The position numbers were made by a program, and so were the translations under genes. The notes under the pieces were generated by a model that had not been told where the DNA came from, searched no databases, and saw only the letters and a program-made list of their open reading frames with translations. From the NCBI GenBank assembly GCA_018263405.1, contig JAANXG010000062.1, forward strand, positions 1 through 5,032: a DNA stretch of 5,032 bases, in the 5' to 3' direction. The stretch comes from Gammaproteobacteria bacterium. GTDB taxonomy: Bacteria; Pseudomonadota; Gammaproteobacteria; Arenicellales; JAANXG01. Positions 1 through 5,006 of the stretch are shown here, one piece after another (within the stretch, counting starts at the first letter, position 1; each line of letters starts with the position of its first letter).

Positions 1-2
1 TG

Positions 3-15
3 CATCCTTAGCTCC
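3..15 (-). promoter_or_regulatory. Possible ribosome-binding site and ATG of a gene leaving the window
   Basis: On the minus strand, GGAG (15-12) is followed after six bases by ATG (5-3), an ideal spacing. Only the start codon and two more bases lie inside the window, so no protein can be judged. If real, the gene reads in the same direction as all others here. Short motifs like this occur by chance. Confidence 0.22.
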
Positions 16-64
16 GTAAACGGCACTTCCCTATGCCACTTCTTACAGCGTCCCTGAAAGACAA

Positions 65-104
65 CCCTACCCCCACATGATCGCCGACATTGCACGGACT
101 TTTT
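65..104 (+). repeat. 40-nt dispersed element, copy 1 (CCCT...TTTTT)
   Basis: Read on the plus strand, this 40-nt stretch begins CCCTACCCCCACATGATCG and ends GGACTTTTT. It aligns without gaps to the minus-strand reading of 1445-1406, with 33 of 40 positions identical by hand count; four of the seven differences are A/G transitions. Similarity stops abruptly on both sides. A hairpin that can be drawn in the other copy is not preserved here, so sequence is better conserved than structure. It lies in the non-coding left end of the window, downstream of the Sel1 gene. It may be a small interspersed repeat or a diverged terminator for a plus-strand gene outside the window. Confidence 0.6.
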
Positions 105-131
105 GAGAAATTACAAAAAGCGCCGTTATCC

Positions 132-156
132 GGGTGAATTTTTAGGATTTTCACCC
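132..156. terminator. Weak hairpin downstream of the Sel1 gene
   Basis: GGGTGAA (132-138) and TTCACCC (150-156) can form a 7-bp stem with an 11-nt A/T-rich loop, about 80 nt past the Sel1 stop codon. On the minus strand the nearest T run, TTTTT at 119-115, comes some 12 nt after the stem, too far for a canonical terminator. It is the best candidate for the 3' end of the Sel1 transcript that I can see, but it is weak. Confidence 0.25.
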
Positions 157-236
157 CGTATCGAGCTGTAATCCGGCAATCATTGCGGTTGAATCCAAGG
201 TTTCCGAGACGATTGCCAAAATAGCGATAGTCCGCG

Positions 237-1265
237 CTACCTCGAGACTTTCGGCTCCCACGCGCGAGTCAGTTTCCGGGCCCGCACTATTTGCCCGGGT
301 GTCATTTCAGCACTCACCTTATCCAGCCTGGCCAAAGCCAGATCCCTGACCCTTCCCAATGGATTGCGCGAGGCCGCCAGGCTCAACCACATATAAGCTT
401 TAACGTAATCCCGGGAAACTCCCCGCCCCTCGTGGTACATACCTCCAAGGACTGCCTGTCCGCTCGCGTTGCCCCGTTCCGCGGCTAAACGTAACCACGT
501 TTCCGCCTCGGCATAATCCCGCTGAACGCCTTGACCGGCGTAGTACATGGAACCGAGCAGAAATTGTGACGTAACAAGACCCCGTTCCGCGGCTGAACGA
601 TACCACTTCGCAGCCTCGGCATAATCCCGCGCAACTCCCTGACCCTTGTAGTACAAGTTACCCAGGTTATGCTGCGAAGTGACGTGTCCCTGCTCGGCAG
701 CCAACCGCCACCACTTAAGCGCCTCGGTATAATCTCTTGGGGTGCCTTGGCCGAACGCATAAGCCTTGCCCACCCTGTAACGCGAATCGACATCTCCCTG
801 TTCGGCGGCTAAACGATACCATCCCAATGCCTCGGCGTAATTTTGCTCGACTCCATGGGCCTCGCGGTACATTTGACCAAGATTGAACTGCGCGGCGGCG
901 ACACCTTGCGTAGCGGCATTGTGCCACCACCGCCCGGCTTCCTTGTAGTCCCGGGGAACACCTTGACCCTTCGCATACATCAAACCGAGGTTGGACTGCG
1001 CATAAGCATATCCTTGCTCCGCGGCCAGACGATACCACTTCACAGCCTCGGTATAGTCTTGCGGGACACCCCGACCCTCCTGGTACATCAAACCCAGGTT
1101 GTGCTGAGCTTCGGCGATCCCTTGCCTGGTAGCGGCTCGAAACTCCCGGACGGCTGTTTCGTAGTCGCCGCGACCATATGCGGCGACTCCTTCATCGAAA
1201 TCGGCCCAAACCGGAACGCCAAAGCCGGCAACGAGAATCGAGCCAAAAGCGATGTGCCGAAACAT
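237..1265 (-). CDS. Exported Sel1-repeat (tetratricopeptide-like) protein
   Basis: This 342-residue protein is built from Sel1-like repeats, helix-turn-helix units related to TPRs that usually serve as protein-protein interaction scaffolds. The N-terminus looks like a signal peptide: a short basic start (MFRH), a hydrophobic stretch to about residue 19, and a V-W-A/D cleavage site near residue 21, so the mature protein is probably periplasmic. A degenerate TPR-like unit (about 22-50) is followed by seven uninterrupted 36-residue repeats at 51-302 with the pattern LGxMYxxGxGVxxDYxEAxxWYRLAAEQG. A basic 40-residue tail (DKVSAEMTPGQ, then RARKL) has the look of many proteobacterial Sel1 proteins. 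The ATG at 1265 is chosen because it begins the signal peptide and a stop lies 12 codons upstream in frame; it has no good Shine-Dalgarno sequence. The gene is about 185 nt beyond the amidase and probably has its own promoter. The family is clear but the partner and role are unknown. Confidence 0.93.
   Translation of the reverse strand: MFRHIAFGSILVAGFGVPVWADFDEGVAAYGRGDYETAVREFRAATRQGIAEAQHNLGLMYQEGRGVPQDYTEAVKWYRLAAEQGYAYAQSNLGLMYAKGQGVPRDYKEAGRWWHNAATQGVAAAQFNLGQMYREAHGVEQNYAEALGWYRLAAEQGDVDSRYRVGKAYAFGQGTPRDYTEALKWWRLAAEQGHVTSQHNLGNLYYKGQGVARDYAEAAKWYRSAAERGLVTSQFLLGSMYYAGQGVQRDYAEAETWLRLAAERGNASGQAVLGGMYHEGRGVSRDYVKAYMWLSLAASRNPLGRVRDLALARLDKVSAEMTPGQIVRARKLTRAWEPKVSR
360..1115 (-). repeat. 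Seven tandem 108-bp units encoding Sel1 repeats
   Basis: This is the DNA counterpart of the seven 36-residue repeats. Units run (in reading order) 1115-1008, 1007-900, 899-792, 791-684, 683-576, 575-468 and 467-360, with no insertions between them. Some stretches stay identical at the nucleotide level at exactly one period apart: CCCCGTTCCGCGGCT (plus-strand) occurs at 472-486 and 580-594. Unit 4 is the most diverged at protein level (RYRVGKAYAFGQG), and unit 3 has lost the usual GxG turn (REAHGV). The array is coding, not CRISPR. Confidence 0.9.
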
Positions 1266-1300
1266 GTGACGATAATTTAGCAGGTTGTTCTGTTTTTGAA

Positions 1301-1327
1301 ATCATAATTCCTTTCTACGGTGCACCG
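1301..1327 (-). promoter_or_regulatory. Candidate promoter and palindrome upstream of the Sel1 gene
   Basis: Reading the minus strand towards the Sel1 gene, TATGAT at 1306-1301 is one base from the sigma-70 -10 consensus and would start transcription roughly 30 nt before the ATG at 1265. The -35 region at the right distance (CCGGTG) does not match consensus. It overlaps a perfect 10-bp palindrome, CGGTGCACCG (1318-1327), which could be an operator for a dimeric regulator. The same TATGAT contains an ATG preceded by AAAGGA, so the segment could be read as a ribosome-binding site instead. This is inference from short motifs only. Confidence 0.3.
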
Positions 1328-1403
1328 GTTTTGGCGGTCGGCGGCGGCATCACAATAAATCCGCTCCTGCAGTGTCGCATCACAGGCAGACTCGCAAGCT
1401 TTT

Positions 1404-1438
1404 AAAAAAAGCCCATTCAACGCCGGCGATGATGTGGG
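1404..1438 (-). terminator. Putative intrinsic terminator after the amidase gene
   Basis: On the minus strand, downstream of the amidase stop, CCCA and TGGG can pair (1438-1435 with 1415-1412), and an inner TCA/TGA pairing (1432-1430 with 1419-1417) follows after a small internal loop. The apical loop contains the self-complementary CGCCGGCG. After one C there are seven consecutive T's (1410-1404). The stem is interrupted, so it is not a textbook terminator, but the position at the end of a three-gene unit fits. A second, AT-rich inverted repeat (GCTTTT/AAAAGC, 1398-1412) overlaps it. Confidence 0.5.
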
Positions 1439-1445
1439 GGCAGGG
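1406..1445 (-). repeat. 40-nt dispersed element, copy 2 (CCCT...TTTTT)
   Basis: This is the inverted partner of the element at 65-104. On the minus strand it begins CCCTGCCCCCACATCATCG and ends GGGCTTTTT. It starts six bases after the stop codon of the amidase gene and overlaps the putative terminator there. With copy 1 it brackets the Sel1 gene, both T-rich ends pointing towards that gene. Whether it is a mobile repeat that supplies a terminator or a terminator that has been copied cannot be decided from two copies. Confidence 0.6.
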
Positions 1446-1450
1446 AATCG

Positions 1451-2779
1451 TTACGCGCGAACGGCCCGCTCCAACCACCGCGCGGCCCGCAGCAGTCTTG
1501 CGTCGTCGTATCGGCGTCCCACGAGTTGCACACCTATCGGAAGACCGCTACCGCCTTCAAGCAGCGGTATGCTCAGCGCCGGCGCGCCGGCCAGCGTCCA
1601 GGTGGTACAAAACGCGGGACTGCCCGTAGCCTCGAGGCCCTCCGGGGCCTCCCCTGCCGCCGCCGGGGTAATCAGAGCATCGCACTTTTCAAAAATTCGA
1701 TCCAGGTGTGAATTCAATGCCTCGCGTTTCGCCATGGCGTGGATATAGTCGGCAGCACGAACCTCCCGCCCCCGTTCAATCTGCCCCCGCAGCGATTCGC
1801 TGATGCAGGTCATGTCGTTGATAAAGTACGGCCCGTAGTGGGCAGCGATGTCCGCCTCGTTGATAAGCTTATGCCAATACCACACGTTATCGAACATATC
1901 GGGCAGCACGACGTCAAAAGCCTGCTCGCCCAGCGCATCGACAAGCGATTCCAATCCGTGCCGCGTATCGTATTCCACCTGTTCCCAGGCCGCCGTGCGC
2001 GCAAAGCCGAATGTAATCCGCGGCAGTGACTCCTCGTTGCACACACGCCGCAACGGTGGCCGGGTCTTCAGAATACCGGCAACGGGGTCGTCGGGATGGC
2101 TGCCGATGAGCGTTTCGGCGAGCAATGCCACATCCGGCAGCGAGCGGGCGAACACACCCATCTGGTCCAAAAACGGTGACTGCTTCAATACACCGTGCCT
2201 CGGAATGAGACCGTAGGTCGGCTTAAAACCGTACACCCCACAAAAAGAAGCCGGCCGGATCATCGAACCGTTGGTTTGCGACCCAACCGCTCCGGGCACC
2301 ATCAACGCCGCTACCGCCGCCGCGCTGCCACTCGAGGAACCGCCGGGCGTGTGCGCTGTATTACGCGGGTTGGCCGTGGGACCGGGCGCAAAGGTTGCCA
2401 TCTCCGCGGTCACGGTCTTGCCCATGATTACCGCACCGGCGGCCTTTAGACGTTCGATCAACCAAGCGTCCGCCGCCGGTATACGGCCGGAGAATACCCC
2501 GCAACCGAATTCGGTCGGCATCCCGGCGGTATCGACGATGTCCTTGATGCCGATGGGGATGCCGTGCAACTCATTAACCGCCTCATCCCTTACCGCTACC
2601 CGATCGCACAGGCGGGCCTGCTCCACCACGTATGCTTCATCCAAGTACGCCCAGGCCTGAACAGCCGGCTCGAGGTCGTGGATTCGATCCAGGCAGTCGT
2701 TCCCCAGGGACTCCGAAGTTGTCCGCCCGATTCGCAGCGTATCGACAGCTTCGACAATACCCAGTGAGTGCAAGGTCAT
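1451..2779 (-). CDS. Amidase-signature family hydrolase
   Basis: This 442-residue protein belongs to the amidase-signature family, which hydrolyses amide bonds with a Ser-cisSer-Lys triad. All three residues are visible: K79 in GIPIGIK, S148 in TPGGSSSGS, and the nucleophile S172 in NGSMIRPASFCG. The 24-residue spacing between the serines matches that in fatty acid amide hydrolase (S217/S241). The C-terminus has the typical GAPALSIPLLEGGSGLPIG and QLVGRR segments. Length is near the family's usual 450-480. The nucleophile loop reads TNGS where TGGS is usual. No signal peptide is evident, so it should be cytoplasmic. It is not convincingly GatA: the loop GSQTNGSMIRP resembles the GTQTGGSVIRP type of stand-alone amidases, and no gatB or gatC is adjacent. 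Its ATG overlaps the stop of the upstream GIY-YIG gene (ATGA) and has only a weak Shine-Dalgarno, suggesting translational coupling. The substrate is unknown. Confidence 0.93.
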   Translation of the reverse strand: MTLHSLGIVEAVDTLRIGRTTSESLGNDCLDRIHDLEPAVQAWAYLDEAYVVEQARLCDRVAVRDEAVNELHGIPIGIKDIVDTAGMPTEFGCGVFSGRIPAADAWLIERLKAAGAVIMGKTVTAEMATFAPGPTANPRNTAHTPGGSSSGSAAAVAALMVPGAVGSQTNGSMIRPASFCGVYGFKPTYGLIPRHGVLKQSPFLDQMGVFARSLPDVALLAETLIGSHPDDPVAGILKTRPPLRRVCNEESLPRITFGFARTAAWEQVEYDTRHGLESLVDALGEQAFDVVLPDMFDNVWYWHKLINEADIAAHYGPYFINDMTCISESLRGQIERGREVRAADYIHAMAKREALNSHLDRIFEKCDALITPAAAGEAPEGLEATGSPAFCTTWTLAGAPALSIPLLEGGSGLPIGVQLVGRRYDDARLLRAARWLERAVRA

Positions 2780-3027
2780 AATCTGTATGTTTCAAGCAGC
2801 CTCAGCTTGTGTAAGCGGTTCATACGTTTGATAACACATTCTCGCTTTACCGCCCGGCTCCGATCGACGCATCGTTCCGCGTAAACGAGCGCGACCGGCG
2901 TGCGGCCGCGAGTATATTTGGCGCCCTCACCGGCGTTGTGTTCCTGGACGCGCCTTTTTATATCCGTCGCAACACCGGTGTACAAACTCCCATCGGCACA
3001 CCGGAGCATGTACACGTACCAGGGCAT
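2776..3027 (-). CDS. GIY-YIG nuclease-domain protein (YhbQ/UPF0213-like)
   Basis: This 83-residue protein is essentially one GIY-YIG endonuclease domain, of the small UPF0213 type represented by E. coli YhbQ (about 100 residues). The first motif is Y4-V5-Y6 (WYVYMLR), the second Y16-T17-G18 (LYTGVATD), followed by the conserved arginine at R25/R26 and EHN at 29-31. GAKYTRGRTPVALVY and RS...KRE63..IKR complete the family pattern, E63 being the expected metal-binding glutamate. The active site therefore looks intact. The family is associated with DNA cleavage or repair, but the cellular role is poorly defined. It starts 15 nt after avtA, with no clear Shine-Dalgarno; the spacer is largely a perfect palindrome, TTACCGGTAA (3033-3042). 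Its stop overlaps the amidase start. The gene probably depends on avtA transcription, and perhaps translation. Confidence 0.92.
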   Translation of the reverse strand: MPWYVYMLRCADGSLYTGVATDIKRRVQEHNAGEGAKYTRGRTPVALVYAERCVDRSRAVKRECVIKRMNRLHKLRLLETYRL

Positions 3028-3032
3028 TGGAT

Positions 3033-3042
3033 TTACCGGTAA
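3033..3042. promoter_or_regulatory. Perfect palindrome in the avtA / GIY-YIG spacer
   Basis: TTACCGGTAA fills most of the 15-nt gap between the avtA stop codon and the GIY-YIG start codon. It occupies the place where a ribosome-binding site would be expected and contains no purine-rich Shine-Dalgarno. It has no loop, so it would not make a stable RNA hairpin; it could be a protein-binding site or chance. Confidence 0.3.
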
Positions 3043-4311
3043 TCAGGCGGTCTGCTGCCGTTCATCATAAGCGCGGATTACTTCCTCGGCGATGATCCCG
3101 AGTCCTGCCTCCACGTCTTCCGGGTTCTGCGAATACGTTACACGAATGCATTCATGGCGATGCCGCCAAACGGCGTCCATACCCGGGAAAAAGTGCCGGC
3201 CGGCGATCACCAGGACACCGCGCGCCTTGAGCCGCTCATACAAGTCCTGGCTGGCGATGGGTAGACCCGGAAACCATAGCCAGAGGAAAATGGCACCTTC
3301 GGGTTTGTGCACATACAACGGATACCCCGCCATGGCGTCACGTATCCATTGAATCGCCTGCTGAACCCGCCCCTGATAATAAGGCCGAATCACCTCGTTG
3401 CTCAACGAAATGATTTCCCGGCTTTTTACAAGATCGAGAGCCAGATCCGGGCCGAAGCTGCCCGGCGCTAGATTCATGACGGCCGCCACGTTCGACAATG
3501 CGCGGATAATGTCGCGGCGCGCCACGACAATGCCGGTGCGTACACCCGGCAACCCGAGCTTCGACAGGCTCAAGCACAGTATCGTGTTGTCATTCCATAT
3601 CGGCGTCGCCGAGGAAAAGATAATGTTCGGGAACGGCGCTCCATAGGCGTCGTCGACAATCAGGGGAATATGGTTTTTGGAAGCCAGCACTGACAGTGTT
3701 TCGACTTCCTCATCCGTTAAAACATTGCCGGTGGGATTGGTGGGCCGGGAGACACAAATCGCACCGATGGATTCGTCCACGGAAATATTATCGAAATTAA
3801 CCCGGTACTTGAAATACAGGTCATCCAGAGTATCGATCGTGGGCTGATGAGAATCGAAAATAGGATCTTGGACACCCGTATCCGAGTAACCGATGTACTC
3901 CGGCGTGATAGGCAGCAGGATTTTACCCTGTCGCCCGTCGCTTCGTTTGCCGGCGAACATGTTGAACAAGGCAAAAAATCCGGACTGGCTGCCGTTGGTA
4001 ATGTAGATGTTTTCCGGGCCCGTATTCCAGCCAAACTCACTCTGGAATAGGTCAGCCAGCGCCTCGATGAACCTGGCGTTGCCCTGCGGTCCATCGTAGG
4101 TACCGATCGTTTTTTCAAACCGATCGCCGTCGTCCAGAATGTCCCGCATGGACTTTCGGAAGCGCGCCTCGACCTCGGGTATACGAGCCGGGTTACCGCC
4201 GCCGAGCATGCGAAAAGAACGTCCGGACGACATCGACGCTCCCAGATCATCCATCAGACTTACGATGCCCGCGTGTCCCGACAACTTGGAACCGAATTCT
4301 GATAACTTCAT
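3043..4311 (-). CDS. avtA: Valine-pyruvate aminotransferase
   Basis: This PLP-dependent class I/II aminotransferase of 422 residues (E. coli AvtA has 417) interconverts L-valine plus pyruvate with 2-oxoisovalerate plus L-alanine in the cytoplasm. It matches AvtA as I recall it along its length: the start SEFGSKLSGHAGIVSLMDDL, LGGGNPARIPE at 37-47, TYDGPQG at 71-77, TNGSQSGFFALFNMFAG at 105-121, and PITPEYIGYSDTG at 134-146. Cofactor residues are present: N192 in SRPTNPTGN, D220 and Y223 in VDDAYG, K251 as the Schiff-base lysine in SLSKLGLPG, R258, and R390 in CIRVTYS for the substrate carboxylate. KPEGAIFLWLWF (336-347) is also strongly AvtA-like. The ATG at 4311 gives the same N-terminus as E. 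coli; its ribosome-binding site (GGTG) is weak. It is the first gene of a unit with the GIY-YIG and amidase genes. No convincing promoter could be picked in the 158 nt upstream, and I saw no leader-peptide attenuator. Confidence 0.96.
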   Translation of the reverse strand: MKLSEFGSKLSGHAGIVSLMDDLGASMSSGRSFRMLGGGNPARIPEVEARFRKSMRDILDDGDRFEKTIGTYDGPQGNARFIEALADLFQSEFGWNTGPENIYITNGSQSGFFALFNMFAGKRSDGRQGKILLPITPEYIGYSDTGVQDPIFDSHQPTIDTLDDLYFKYRVNFDNISVDESIGAICVSRPTNPTGNVLTDEEVETLSVLASKNHIPLIVDDAYGAPFPNIIFSSATPIWNDNTILCLSLSKLGLPGVRTGIVVARRDIIRALSNVAAVMNLAPGSFGPDLALDLVKSREIISLSNEVIRPYYQGRVQQAIQWIRDAMAGYPLYVHKPEGAIFLWLWFPGLPIASQDLYERLKARGVLVIAGRHFFPGMDAVWRHRHECIRVTYSQNPEDVEAGLGIIAEEVIRAYDERQQTA

Positions 4312-4384
4312 ACCGACACCACGGATACGCTCAATACTCTATGGAAGAACAAACCCTGACACGCGCTTGCGGGAATTGCAAACA

Positions 4385-4402
4385 CGGCTGTAGAAACAGC
4401 CG
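4385..4402. terminator. Hairpin between the membrane-protein gene and avtA
   Basis: CGGCTGT and ACAGCCG form a perfect 7-bp stem around a four-base loop (AGAA on the plus strand, TTCT on the minus strand). It lies about 70 nt after the stop of the 124-residue membrane protein and about 75 nt before avtA. On the minus strand it is followed only by TGTTTGC, a poor T tract, so intrinsic termination would be weak. An outer inverted repeat, GAATTGC (4373-4379) and GCAATTC (4421-4427), encloses it. It may end the upstream transcript or be a leader structure ahead of avtA. Confidence 0.4.
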
Positions 4403-4469
4403 CCGGTTTAAAGCAATCTCGCAATTCGTAAGTTCTTACCCTCTCGTGCGAGAATGTGAGCGGGAGCAT

Positions 4470-4844
4470 TCAACCGTAATACTTGCCGAGCCAGACCGAT
4501 CCCAGCTTGAAAGTTAAAAACAACGCGGCGAGGGTAGAGGCGGCGAACGCACCGGCCAGCAGCCAGAACCACGCCCGGAGAATATTTTGTTTGAACCGGC
4601 CAAACAATCCGTACGTCCGGTCCGCTTTCCGCGGTACCGATCGAAACGTATCGATGAAACCGTAGGCACTTAAACACCAAATAAACCCCACCATTGCCGG
4701 CACCAGGTATTTATTGCCGGCGCCGGAAGCCGACGAACCGAAAACGATAAAACCCAGCGCCGCCAGACACATCGCGCCCACAACGATGGCGACACGGCGC
4801 AACACTCCGATCCGGATAGCGACTCTCTGCAAAAAGTCAATCAT
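4470..4844 (-). CDS. Small inner-membrane protein of unknown function, three predicted helices
   Basis: I do not recognise this 124-residue protein. Three hydrophobic segments are clear: about 17-37 (RVAIVVGAMCLAALGFIVFG), 46-65 (YLVPAMVGFIWCLSAYGFID) and 90-112 (RAWFWLLAGAFAASTLAALF). The N-terminus has four arginines (R7, R11, R16, R17), and the loop between helices 2 and 3 is strongly basic (FRSVPRKADRTYGLFGRFKQNILR without its neutral parts), whereas the first loop (SSASGAGNK) is small and polar. By the positive-inside rule the N-terminus and second loop face the cytoplasm and the C-terminus the periplasm. The start at 4844 overlaps the stop of the transporter remnant upstream (ATGA), so the two were probably co-translated before the upstream gene was lost. 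With that gene truncated, what now drives expression is unclear. Confidence 0.75.
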   Translation of the reverse strand: MIDFLQRVAIRIGVLRRVAIVVGAMCLAALGFIVFGSSASGAGNKYLVPAMVGFIWCLSAYGFIDTFRSVPRKADRTYGLFGRFKQNILRAWFWLLAGAFAASTLAALFLTFKLGSVWLGKYYG

Positions 4845-4942
4845 CGCTCAGCGGAGATCCGATTGATGATGGCGACACCGGTGGCGGTCAGAGCGATGCC
4901 GAAAATCTGCGTAAGGGCTCGCGCAAAAATAACTTCCCATTT
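4841..4942 (-). pseudogene. C-terminal remnant of a drug/metabolite (EamA/DMT-type) transporter
   Basis: The last 33 codons before the TGA at 4843-4841 end in LTQIFGIALTATGVAIINR, the last transmembrane helix pattern typical of EamA-like or related DMT-superfamily transporters. The frame is closed upstream by TGA at 4945-4943, and no start codon is available, so the gene is not whole. In the neighbouring frame the bases just upstream read LFLREPL (4932-4912), which is what family members often carry before this helix (LFLGEPLT). Joining the two would need a single extra base near 4912, so a frameshift may add to the truncation. Further upstream neither frame resembles a transporter. The stop codon overlaps the start of the membrane-protein gene, which supports a former real gene. 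The evidence is a short motif, so the family is tentative. Confidence 0.5.
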
Positions 4943-5006
4943 TCACATCCCGTCTTCGGGCCATCTTTGAACGATCCTCAATCGCAAAATCCTCATAGTA
5001 GCCCTG

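Noticed and set aside
173..188. Near-palindrome CCGGCAATCATTGCGG downstream of the Sel1 gene as a terminator
   Set aside because: The pairing part GCAAT-C-ATTGC has a one-base loop, too tight for an RNA hairpin, and no T tract follows.
360..1115. Regular repeats that could suggest a CRISPR array
   Set aside because: The period is 108 bp with no spacers, and the units are coding Sel1 repeats diverged mainly at third positions.
843..1280. Plus-strand open frame of 145 codons antisense to the Sel1 gene
   Set aside because: It mirrors the repeat array of a well-supported gene on the other strand, has no recognisable domain, and shows the periodic composition expected of a shadow frame.
1848..2660. 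Several plus-strand open frames antisense to the amidase gene
   Set aside because: The amidase frame is certain from its catalytic motifs; the antisense frames lack domains and plausible start signals.
1451..2779. Amidase as GatA, the glutamyl-tRNA(Gln) amidotransferase subunit A
   Set aside because: There is no gatB or gatC nearby, and the nucleophile loop (GSQTNGSMIRP) fits stand-alone amidases better than GatA.
3717..4250. Minus-strand open frame of 177 codons inside avtA
   Set aside because: It overlaps the strongly conserved avtA frame throughout, is rich in Ser/Arg/Pro as off-frame translations of GC-rich genes are, and has no family pattern.
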